Source: JBCFBK01 sp038562555
Lineage (GTDB): Bacteria > Bacteroidota > Bacteroidia > Bacteroidales > Prolixibacteraceae
NCBI GenBank assembly: GCA_038562555.1
Contig: JBCFBK010000006.1
Location: 62,001-126,000 of the forward strand
Direction of reading: 5' to 3'
DNA: 64,000 nt
Part shown: in pieces, positions 24,397 to 32,287 of the stretch
Numbering within the stretch: position 1 is the first letter of the stretch
Layout of the letters: the number at the start of each line of letters is the position of its first letter
Program-made: the position numbers and the translations under genes
Notes under the pieces: generated by a model
Seen by the model: the letters and a program-made list of their open reading frames with translations, nothing else
What the model was told of the DNA's origin: nothing
Databases searched by the model: none

Positions 24397-26679
24397 ATGC
24401 GGGTAAAGATCCCTTTCATTTTATGTTCGCTGCTGTACATGCTGCTTGGATGTGACACGGACAAAATGGGTGAATGGTCCATCAGACAGGAGGGAACAGA
24501 AATTTTAGTCAGGGCCGGTATACTCGAGCGCCGGCTGCAATTGACAAATGACAATGCTGTCATCTCCGGATTATTTGTAAACGGGACCAGCATTTCAACA
24601 GATGTTCCTGAATTTTCCGTCACGTTTTGGAAAGCATCTCCCAATGCTGAACCGCAGGGGATCAGCTATTCTGACCAGGCCGGAGTGGAACAGCAGGATG
24701 CAGTTAAAAATCATACAGACGCTTTAGATATCAAAAAGAAGATCGTCCGTATGGAACAGATCATTGACTGGACCGACTCGGTCACGATCTCAGGAAGCCA
24801 TCCGGGTGTGGTTTTCGATTCGGTTCGTTATTCGGTTTCGTCAGGAGCGTCCACGAATAAGTTGACGCTGTCCTTTGCCGCGTTGAACCCGGGCTGGAAT
24901 GGTCTTTCTGCTGAGCTTATCTATGAGCTGTATCATGGATATCCGGTAACAGGCAAACGGATCAGGTTTATCAATAACAGTGAACAGTGGATGAAAATCG
25001 GAAACCTGATGATCGATGATTTTCAGATCGCGGAGCCTTTTTCGCTTAGAACATTCTTAACGCCTGAAGCCAGAGGTGTTGATGCCGGCATCGTTGCTTT
25101 CAGTGACACGATGGCTTCAACAGGCATTATTGCAGCCAGCGGAGTCCCGTCAAAACTCCGGCGCCTTTCTGCTGACGGATCAAGCGGGTACAATCCTGAA
25201 TATTTTGAATGGGTACTGGGCCCGGGTGAATCGTTCGAGTCTGAGCCTGTATGGATCTATGCGTTCGCCGGGGCGAGCTACCCGACAGGTTCATCCGTTT
25301 CAACAGCGCTGGATCGTTGTATCGAGGATGGCTTTCAGGCATTTCTGGATGAATATATCCTGAAAAGAAGAGATGATAAAAAGAATATTGCGCCTGTTTT
25401 CTGCACATGGACCAATTACAGTGCATCGATAAATGACAGCAACATGCGGGCCGCAATTGATATCGCCTCGCGCATCGGCTTCAAGTGTTTCCAGTTGGAT
25501 GCAGGATGGTCCGATACCGGACCTGATGGGGGATGGGCAGTCTCAACACCCAAGCCTGATTTGAAAAAATTTCCGGATCTTGCTGCCCTGAGCAACGATA
25601 TTCGTTCAAAAAAGATGGCGACCGGTTTGTGGTATTCGACCTTTATTAACGAGCAGGAAGCAGGCCGGGAGGATCTGCCTTTGTATAGTTTACCGCTTAT
25701 CCGGCGGGCCGGCGGACTAGGGCTGAGTATGTGTTATCAACCATCCAGGGAACGTTATACCGATGAACTGATTTATTTGAACAAAACCTTTGGTGCGGAA
25801 TATTTTAAGCAGGATTTGAGCGATGTGTGTTACGGGGACATTGCCCGGGGACATGAAAGCAGGACCTTGAAAGAATCCTATCTCCGGGGATTGCGCGGAT
25901 TGTTTGATGTGCAGGATGAAGTCCACCGGAAGGCGCCTGATATCTGGCTGCAGCTATCGCACGAGATCTATTGGGAGACAGCAGGACCTCCGGCGGATGT
26001 AGCTGTCCTGAGACACACGGATTCTTATCACATTCCGCCAAATGAATACTGGGGGGCGGGAAACCGGAGTAAATTGGTTTCGCAGAACTGGAATTATGAT
26101 GTTGACAGCCTGCAGCAAAAATTAAGAGAAGGCGCTTTCAGGTGCCGGGATCTGATGTATCGGCATCGGGGTCTTCCGCTTGACCGGATTGAAGTTTTTG
26201 GAGCAGTAACCACTAACTATAAGGGAAGTCTGACCCCGGAAATTCAGGACCGGCAAATATGCAGTTGGTTGATGGGAGCTCCTCTTTCCTTTTCGGGTGA
26301 CCTGGGTTCACTGACAAAAGAAAATATTGACCGCTATCATGATCGCTTTGTCATGCTTGAAATGCTTCATCAGAAATATAACATATACGCCTGTTTTCAA
26401 TACAGCGGAGTGCCTGCACCAACTGACGAAGGCTGGCACTGGTGGGGAAAACTGAATTCTGAAGGCCTGGGTGCAGTGATTGTGTTAAGGGGAAGCTCCG
26501 GACCTGACTCGGAAAAAATTAATGTTCCCTGGGTAAAAAGCAGTAAAAGGTATCGTCTGAAAGCGTTATTTTCGGCAGACGACCTTGGAGAATTTTCAGG
26601 AGAACAATTGCAAAACGGAGAATTGAAGCTGGCTTTAAGTCCATGGAGCCAGGAAATCATCGAAATTGGGGAGGATTAA
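24397..26679 (+). CDS. Clan GH-D (GH36/GH27-like) alpha-galactosidase-like lipoprotein
   Basis: 760 residues; lipoprotein signal with LLGC at Cys ~19. An N-terminal beta-supersandwich (~25-320) precedes a TIM barrel (~325-660). The barrel has CTWTNYSASIND, FKCFQLDAGWSDTGPDGGW and YFKQDLSDVCYGD; the Asp of KQD (~471) aligns with the clan nucleophile. The C-terminal beta domain is short. GH36/GH27 act on alpha-galactosides or alpha-N-acetylgalactosaminides; the exact specificity is unclear because the second catalytic Asp could not be placed with certainty (AVLRHTDSY is a candidate). It probably trims alpha-linked residues from the glycan used by this locus. Confidence 0.82.
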   Translation: MRVKIPFILCSLLYMLLGCDTDKMGEWSIRQEGTEILVRAGILERRLQLTNDNAVISGLFVNGTSISTDVPEFSVTFWKASPNAEPQGISYSDQAGVEQQDAVKNHTDALDIKKKIVRMEQIIDWTDSVTISGSHPGVVFDSVRYSVSSGASTNKLTLSFAALNPGWNGLSAELIYELYHGYPVTGKRIRFINNSEQWMKIGNLMIDDFQIAEPFSLRTFLTPEARGVDAGIVAFSDTMASTGIIAASGVPSKLRRLSADGSSGYNPEYFEWVLGPGESFESEPVWIYAFAGASYPTGSSVSTALDRCIEDGFQAFLDEYILKRRDDKKNIAPVFCTWTNYSASINDSNMRAAIDIASRIGFKCFQLDAGWSDTGPDGGWAVSTPKPDLKKFPDLAALSNDIRSKKMATGLWYSTFINEQEAGREDLPLYSLPLIRRAGGLGLSMCYQPSRERYTDELIYLNKTFGAEYFKQDLSDVCYGDIARGHESRTLKESYLRGLRGLFDVQDEVHRKAPDIWLQLSHEIYWETAGPPADVAVLRHTDSYHIPPNEYWGAGNRSKLVSQNWNYDVDSLQQKLREGAFRCRDLMYRHRGLPLDRIEVFGAVTTNYKGSLTPEIQDRQICSWLMGAPLSFSGDLGSLTKENIDRYHDRFVMLEMLHQKYNIYACFQYSGVPAPTDEGWHWWGKLNSEGLGAVIVLRGSSGPDSEKINVPWVKSSKRYRLKALFSADDLGEFSGEQLQNGELKLALSPWSQEIIEIGED

Positions 26680-26682
26680 AAA

Positions 26683-27402
26683 ATGAGCAAAGGATTTTTA
26701 AAAGGCAAATGGATTTATGGTTTATTGACGATTCCTGTCGTTTTCGCCATCCTGGCCCTGATTTATCACGATTTTGCGTTTAAGGCCGGTGTTGCGGGAA
26801 CAGGAATCATTTTGCTGATGATCCTTTATTCAGGAAAGCTGAGAGAGACCAGGGACGTTTGGATGATCATCCTCGCTTTCCTGTTTTCTATCGGTGGCGA
26901 TTGGTTTTTGTCTAACCGGCACGGCGATACCAACATGTTTGTCGCAGGCATCGGCTTGTTTTTTATCGCCCATATCGGCTATTTAACGTACGGCTTAATG
27001 AACGGGCGACTGAACAAAGCCTTTACTGTTACTTTACTGACAGCTTATTTGCTGTTTTTCTTTTTGAAATTATATCCGTCCATTGGAGACCGTGTGCTCC
27101 TGTTTGCGGCACTCGTTTATACATTGATTTCCTGTTTTTCGTTGGGAGCTGCAGCAGGGATCAAGGGGAATATCGTTGATAAATGGGTCTACTTCTTTGG
27201 GATACTGATGGTCCTTTTTTCTGATACCATCATCGCGTTCAGCGAATTTACTGAATATGGTGATCTTGGATTTCTGATCCTCCCCACTTATTACCTCGCT
27301 CAAATAAGTGTCACGCTTTCTCTGATGATGAAACGGATGAATGTAAATCATAAATCCAGCGTTTTTTTTGTACTTTGCTTTGGCTTAAACAACAGACCAT
27401 GA
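26683..27402 (+). CDS. YhhN/TMEM86-family membrane protein (lysoplasmalogenase-like)
   Basis: 239 residues with seven to eight hydrophobic segments. The family signature is visible as FSIGGDWFLS, then FVAGIGLFFIAHIGYL and VLFSDTIIAFSEF with its membrane-embedded acids. YhhN-type proteins hydrolyse the vinyl-ether bond of lysoplasmalogens. It starts 3 bp after the alpha-galactosidase-like gene and overlaps the next gene by ATGA, so it is co-translated within a glycan operon, an odd place for a lipid enzyme. With the glycerophosphodiesterase upstream this hints that the substrate may carry a lipid or glycerophospho part. Confidence 0.82.
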   Translation: MSKGFLKGKWIYGLLTIPVVFAILALIYHDFAFKAGVAGTGIILLMILYSGKLRETRDVWMIILAFLFSIGGDWFLSNRHGDTNMFVAGIGLFFIAHIGYLTYGLMNGRLNKAFTVTLLTAYLLFFFLKLYPSIGDRVLLFAALVYTLISCFSLGAAAGIKGNIVDKWVYFFGILMVLFSDTIIAFSEFTEYGDLGFLILPTYYLAQISVTLSLMMKRMNVNHKSSVFFVLCFGLNNRP

Positions 27403-29528
27403 ATCGAAAATTTCAACCGTATCTTCTCTTATTTATTCTTCTGATTTTTCTCTCTTTTTGTACAATAGAAAAAGTTCATGCGGCTAAGGTGCAAATTTAT
27501 ATTTCTGCATCCGGAAATGATAAAAACCCGGGAACAAAGGAGATGCCCTTAGCCAGTGTAAGTGTGGCCATTGAACGGTTGCGGACGCTCCGCAAGAACC
27601 AGGAGCTTACCGGGACGACAGAGGTTATTATCGGAGGAGGGGAGTACTTCATATCCGAACCAATTGTGCTGCGCCCGGAGGATTCGGGGACGGAAAAAGT
27701 ACCCCTGGTCATTCGGGCTGCAGACGGCGAAAAACCTGTCATTTACGGGGGAAAGCGGATTACAGGATTCAGGAAGATTACAGACAAGCTTTGGCGGACC
27801 GAGGTCCCCGGAGTTGCCGCCGGAAAGTGGAATTTTGAACAATTGTATGTTAACGGAAAACTGGCTACACGTGCGAAGTCACCAAACAAGGGTTTTTTTT
27901 CGGTACAGGACGTTTCGGAAACTATTCTGAAAAGAGGATCCGGACGCGTGGCGGAAGAAGCTACGCAAAAACTGACTCTTGGCCCTGACGGGCGCAGAGA
28001 AATAGCCTCCTTCTCGAAAGAAGATGCCCGGGACGCCGTTCTCACGTTTTATCACAAATGGGATAACACTCGCCGGAGGTTAACCAGCTTTACCCGCGAT
28101 TCTGTTTCGTTGTCAATGCGGGGACCAGGAATGCGGCCGTGGAATCAGTTCGATAAAAAAACAGTTTACCTGATCGAAAATTGCATGGCTGCTTTGGATA
28201 CCTGTGGTGAATGGTTTTTGGATCGTTCCGGTTATCTGTATTACATACCCCATCCGGGCGAGAATTTGAACGAACCCGAAGTGATTGCTCCTGTCACGGA
28301 CCGTTTTCTGGTCTTCGCCGGAGGTGACAGGAAAGGAGGACAGGTAGAGCATATTCATTTAAAAGGCTTGTCCTTTAAAGTTGCAGGTTTCACCACACCG
28401 CTGTGGGGCGTAGGGCCGGCACAGGCTGCACACCCTGTTGAAGCGGCAATTATGGCTGATTATACGTCTCATATTGAATTGAAAGAGTGTGAAGTCAGTT
28501 CCGTCGGCACAAATGCAGTCTGGTTCAGGAAAGCTTGTCATGACTGCCTCATTCAGGCATGTTATTTTCATGACCTGGGAGCCGGCGGAGTGAAGGCCGG
28601 AGATTATTTGATGCCTCAAAACCCCGGGGATTTGACAAACCACATCCTGGTTGATAATAACATCATCCGTTCGGGGGGATTTGTCTTTCCCAGCGCTGTC
28701 GGAATTACGCTGTTCCATGCGAGCGACTGTCAGCTCACTCACAATGAGATCGCCGATTTTCGTTATTCAGGAATATCAGTCGGCTGGGTTTGGGGATACG
28801 CACACAGTCCTTCCAAACGAAACAAAATCGAATTCAATCACATTCACCACCTCGGCTGGGGAGAGCTGAGTGATATGGGAGGAGTATATTGTCTGGGCGC
28901 TTCGGAAGGTACAACAGTCAGCAATAATGTGATCCATCATGTGTACGCATCCGACTACGGTGGATGGGGCCTGTACACTGACGAGGGCTCAACGGGCATT
29001 GTGATGGAAAACAACCTGGTGTATCAGTGTAAAAATTCAGGCTTCCATCAGCATTACGGAAAGGAAAATATGATTCGGAACAATATTTTTGCCAATAACC
29101 TCAAGGCCCAGCTTCAGGCAACCCGTATCGAAGAACATCTTTCTTTTACGTTCACAAAAAATATTGTTTGGTTTCAGGAGGGCACCCTGTTTTTTAGCAA
29201 CTGGGGTAAGGTCAGGATTAACTCCGACTATAATTGCTACTGGAATCCGCAGAAGAAGGATTTTCCGTTCGGGAGCCTTTCTTTCGGGGATTGGCAGAAA
29301 TCGGGAAAGGATCGTCATTCCGTTATTATGGACCCTGGATTTATAAATCCCTTAGGCGGTGACTTCCGGATGAAGAACAAATCGGTTGTGAAGAAAACCG
29401 GATTTAAAAAATTCGATTATTCCCGCGCGGGCGTGTATGGGTCTGATTCCTGGAAGGAACTGGCCCGGCTTGATCCGGAAGTTGCGGAGTTATTCGATCG
29501 GTCAATAAATGTAACAATTAACCATTAA
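27399..29528 (+). CDS. Secreted right-handed beta-helix protein, GH141-like
   Basis: 709 residues from ATG 27399, which overlaps the stop of the YhhN gene; the longer frame at 27375 lies inside that gene. A signal peptide (~8-28) is followed by IYISASGNDKNPGTKEMPLASV, the usual entry to Bacteroidota beta-helix hydrolases, then LYVNGKLATRAKSPN and a helix of many coils (~330-620, e.g. VDNNIIRSGG, EFNHIHHLGWGELSDMGGVY, ENNLVYQCKNSGFH). This pattern resembles GH141 (alpha-fucosidase/xylanase) and GH120-type families. Fucosidase-like activity is a guess; the fold is firm. Confidence 0.75.
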   Translation: MNRKFQPYLLLFILLIFLSFCTIEKVHAAKVQIYISASGNDKNPGTKEMPLASVSVAIERLRTLRKNQELTGTTEVIIGGGEYFISEPIVLRPEDSGTEKVPLVIRAADGEKPVIYGGKRITGFRKITDKLWRTEVPGVAAGKWNFEQLYVNGKLATRAKSPNKGFFSVQDVSETILKRGSGRVAEEATQKLTLGPDGRREIASFSKEDARDAVLTFYHKWDNTRRRLTSFTRDSVSLSMRGPGMRPWNQFDKKTVYLIENCMAALDTCGEWFLDRSGYLYYIPHPGENLNEPEVIAPVTDRFLVFAGGDRKGGQVEHIHLKGLSFKVAGFTTPLWGVGPAQAAHPVEAAIMADYTSHIELKECEVSSVGTNAVWFRKACHDCLIQACYFHDLGAGGVKAGDYLMPQNPGDLTNHILVDNNIIRSGGFVFPSAVGITLFHASDCQLTHNEIADFRYSGISVGWVWGYAHSPSKRNKIEFNHIHHLGWGELSDMGGVYCLGASEGTTVSNNVIHHVYASDYGGWGLYTDEGSTGIVMENNLVYQCKNSGFHQHYGKENMIRNNIFANNLKAQLQATRIEEHLSFTFTKNIVWFQEGTLFFSNWGKVRINSDYNCYWNPQKKDFPFGSLSFGDWQKSGKDRHSVIMDPGFINPLGGDFRMKNKSVVKKTGFKKFDYSRAGVYGSDSWKELARLDPEVAELFDRSINVTINH

Positions 29529-29541
29529 AATCAGTTGTGAT

Positions 29542-30462
29542 ATGTATGCTGTTGGTATCGATCTTGGAGGAACTTTTGTAAAATTTGCATTGGTTTCGCA
29601 AAAAGGTGAAATCGTGTTTTCAGATAAATTGCCCATCGGCTCCCAGGCGGGACGGGACGACATTCTCAGGACTTTGCGCCGGGCCGTTGAAGCGACATTG
29701 AGTCACGCCCGGCAAATCGGTGTAATGGTAGCTGGGATCGGTATTGGAACACCGGGAGTATGCGACAATGGGGTCGTTCTGGGTGGCGCTGACAACCTGG
29801 GCGGCTGGATCAACGTCGATCTGGGAGGCATCTTTTCAGAAGCTTTCCATTTGCCTGTAATGGTGGATAACGATGCTAACGTGATGGGACTCGGGGAGGC
29901 CATTTACGGGGCAGCCCGCGATTGTACCGATGTGATCTTCATCACGGTCGGAACAGGTATTGGCGGGGCTGTCATTGCCAACGGAAAATTATACGGCGGC
30001 TACCGGAACCGGGGTGGCGAATTGGGGCATATCACCATACAGCACGATGGAGTTGACTGCAACTGCGGCGGCCGCGGATGCCTTGAAGCCTATGCATCCA
30101 CTTCTGCCTTAATCAGGCAGTATGCTGAAAGGACTGGCATGGACGAAAAGAATATCGACGGACATTATATTGTTGAGAAATTCAATCAGGGTGGGATGGA
30201 GGCTGTTCAGTGCATGGAGGAGCACGCCGATTATCTCGGACATGGCATTGCTTCGTTCGTAAATGTATTTGCTCCGCAAAAAGTTGTAATCGGAGGAGGA
30301 ATCTCCGAAGCCGGCCAGTTCTACATCGACATGATCAAATCAGCCACATTTAAATATGCCATGGCTGACTGTGCGGTTCATACCGACGTGGTAGGCGCTG
30401 TTTTGGGCAACAGTGCCGGATGTCTCGGCGCTGCCTCCCTGGTTTTTCAGGCGGGGAAATAG
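29542..30462 (+). CDS. ROK-family sugar kinase (glucokinase-like)
   Basis: 306 residues. The ATP motif GIDLGGTFVKFALV opens the protein. VDNDANVMGLGE gives the catalytic Asp, and the ROK signature with zinc ligands is intact (GGELGHITIQHDG then CNCGGRGCLEAYAS). ROK kinases phosphorylate glucose, mannose, N-acetylmannosamine or related hexoses. As the only cytoplasmic enzyme at the end of the glycan locus it probably phosphorylates the hexose released by the exported hydrolases. It is 13 bp downstream of the beta-helix gene and ends at a shared terminator. Confidence 0.92.
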   Translation: MYAVGIDLGGTFVKFALVSQKGEIVFSDKLPIGSQAGRDDILRTLRRAVEATLSHARQIGVMVAGIGIGTPGVCDNGVVLGGADNLGGWINVDLGGIFSEAFHLPVMVDNDANVMGLGEAIYGAARDCTDVIFITVGTGIGGAVIANGKLYGGYRNRGGELGHITIQHDGVDCNCGGRGCLEAYASTSALIRQYAERTGMDEKNIDGHYIVEKFNQGGMEAVQCMEEHADYLGHGIASFVNVFAPQKVVIGGGISEAGQFYIDMIKSATFKYAMADCAVHTDVVGAVLGNSAGCLGAASLVFQAGK

Positions 30463-30498
30463 ATGGATGAAAAACTCCGGCTCATGCAATTTATAATG

Positions 30499-30542
30499 GC
30501 CGGCGAAACACCTGCAGTCGATAAAGGGGGTGTTTCGCCGGC
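30499..30542. terminator. Bidirectional terminator hairpin between convergent genes
   Basis: A perfect 14-bp stem, 30499-30512 with 30529-30542 (GCCGGCGAAACACC / GGTGTTTCGCCGGC), lies between the ROK kinase stop and the end of the opposing thioredoxin gene. No long T-run follows on either strand, but the stem strength and position fit a shared stop. Confidence 0.75.
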
Positions 30543-30559
30543 GTTGTTAATTGATTTTA

Positions 30560-31060
30560 TTAGTTTTTCAGCAGGTACTTGTTAATGTTTTCAATAAACA
30601 TATCTTTTGTCTGCTCTTTCGATCTTCCGATCCCGGCAGTCATGACCGGTTTCCCGTCAACCGGAATATATAAGAAAGCCGGTATGCTCGAAATGCCGAA
30701 AACACCTGCCAGTTCACGTTCTTTTTCGGTGTCAATTTTGTAAACTGTTACTTTTCCCTCATATTCCTGCGCTACTTCATCGAGGATGGGAGAAGCAATC
30801 TTGCAGGGGCCACACCAATCGGCATAAAAGTCAATGATAACCGGTTTTTTCCCCAGAAACTTCCACTCATCGGGCGAGGCTTCGTAATTCCAGATTTCTT
30901 TTAAAAACTGATCTTTGCTGATGAGCTGTGTTCTGCCTTCGTTTGCCTCAGCCTGCATAGCCGTTGTTGCCAACTCGCCGCCAGCGGGTTTTGGGTTATC
31001 GCCGGCGCAGCTTTGTAAACTAAATGCCCCAAGTGCTAAAATAAATAATAATCGTGTCAT
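30560..31060 (-). CDS. Thioredoxin-fold lipoprotein
   Basis: 166 residues; lipoprotein signal with LQSC at Cys ~17. The thioredoxin domain (~65-160) has FYADWCGPCKIASPILDEVA, the CGPC redox centre, and the cis-Pro segment ISSIPAFLYIP. It would act as a membrane-anchored periplasmic thiol-disulfide protein, for example in reducing or maturing exported proteins. It is transcribed alone, convergent with the ROK kinase. The N-terminal linker (~20-60) is low in complexity and probably a tether. Confidence 0.9.
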   Translation of the reverse strand: MTRLLFILALGAFSLQSCAGDNPKPAGGELATTAMQAEANEGRTQLISKDQFLKEIWNYEASPDEWKFLGKKPVIIDFYADWCGPCKIASPILDEVAQEYEGKVTVYKIDTEKERELAGVFGISSIPAFLYIPVDGKPVMTAGIGRSKEQTKDMFIENINKYLLKN

Positions 31061-31387
31061 ATTCAGAATGTTAAATTGTAAAATTAAAAAAAGAAAACAG
31101 GAGAACGAAAAGGGGAGCCGGACGATAAACTCAGATAAAATTCCCCCGGTTACCGTGTTCCAGGCCGTTTGTCTGTTTCTTAAACATGCAAATATATAAA
31201 TATGTTTTTATTTTTATTTCAATATTCGTGCCATTTTTTTGTCATGCACGCAACCCTTGCGGGTTCATTCGTATCTAAGGTATAACTGCAGAAAATGAGA
31301 ACAGCTATCTGGCTGATTTGATTTTTCTTCAACAAGGGAGAAAACTTAATGTGTTTTAATTTTTTAATTTATAAAAAAGTAAAGGAT
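31061..31387. other. 327-bp divergent intergenic region
   Basis: This A/T-rich spacer separates the thioredoxin gene from the NigD-like gene. It must hold promoters for both. The only structure I see is a small hairpin AACCC-TTGC-GGGTT (31252-31265). No convincing small gene or clear TAnnTTTG box was found. Confidence 0.4.
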
Positions 31388-32083
31388 ATGAAACCGCTGG
31401 TAAAAATTGGATTAATCGTACTGATGGCTTTTGGTATAAGCAGTTGTGACGATTTTTTTGATGATGACGATGATGGTTATTCATTAGGCGACTTTTGGGT
31501 TGGATTTGGGATACTCCATTCAAATTCCCAAAGTGACACGGATTTTACAGTTGAAATGGATAATGGATCCGTCCTGATCCCAATCAACAACTACCGGCCA
31601 TGGGACCTGGAAAATAGCGACCGGGTGCTGATCAACTATACGATTGTCGGCGACAAGAAGGTAACCGAGGACGAAAAGCAATATTATGTCAAAGTGAACT
31701 CCATGTCCGAAGTCTTGTATAAAGGTATTTTTGATATTACTCCGGCTAAGGAAGACAGTATAGGGAATGACCCGATCCGGGTTGAAGATGTGTGGAAAAG
31801 CAAAAACATGCTGACACTTCAGCTTGGCTTTTACGGAAATGTGAAAAAGCACTACATCAACCTGGTTAAACAGCCAGGAACGCTGACACCAGAGAGTCAG
31901 CCTGTTCAACTTGAGTTGAGGCATAATGAGAACGACGACGAACGGATCTTTAATATGACTGCCTTTGTAACATTCGATTTGTCAGCCATTCAGATTGCCG
32001 GACAAGATACTGTTTCCTATGTCGTTAAAGGTAAAAAATATAACGGTGACGACTTTTCATTTAAGGGAGTTTATCGTTATTAA
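31388..32083 (+). CDS. NigD-like lipoprotein
   Basis: 231 residues from ATG 31388, preceded by AAAGGAT; the longer frame from 31349 lacks a signal. Lipoprotein signal with ISSC at Cys ~19, then an acidic run (DDFFDDDDDGYS). Two domains follow: an N-terminal OB-like NigD part (~30-95) and a C-terminal beta-rich part (~110-230). NigD-like proteins are widespread in Bacteroidota and named after a Bacteroides bacteriocin-linked operon, but their role is unknown. It is a single gene followed by a strong terminator. Confidence 0.83.
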   Translation: MKPLVKIGLIVLMAFGISSCDDFFDDDDDGYSLGDFWVGFGILHSNSQSDTDFTVEMDNGSVLIPINNYRPWDLENSDRVLINYTIVGDKKVTEDEKQYYVKVNSMSEVLYKGIFDITPAKEDSIGNDPIRVEDVWKSKNMLTLQLGFYGNVKKHYINLVKQPGTLTPESQPVQLELRHNENDDERIFNMTAFVTFDLSAIQIAGQDTVSYVVKGKKYNGDDFSFKGVYRY

Positions 32084-32150
32084 CAGGTTCATTTTCTTTA
32101 AGTCGTTTTTCATTTAAACGACCCAAAACTTCATCATTTTTGGTTAGTGC

Positions 32151-32183
32151 AACACCTGTCCTGTTGAGGGCGGGTGTTTTTTT
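32151..32183 (+). terminator. Terminator downstream of NigD-like gene
   Basis: An 11-bp stem (32151-32161 with 32168-32178, two G-T wobbles, loop TGTTGA) is followed by T residues up to 32183. A second hairpin with a perfect GTCGTTT/AAACGAC stem lies just upstream (32102-32122). Confidence 0.85.
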
Positions 32184-32287
32184 ATTTGCGGCTCACTACT
32201 TACTGCTAACGACTAAACTATTTGTTCTTTGCTCCGGAATTCTTTATTTTGTACGATGCAATGATTCGGAAAAGTTTAAGCTGATCT

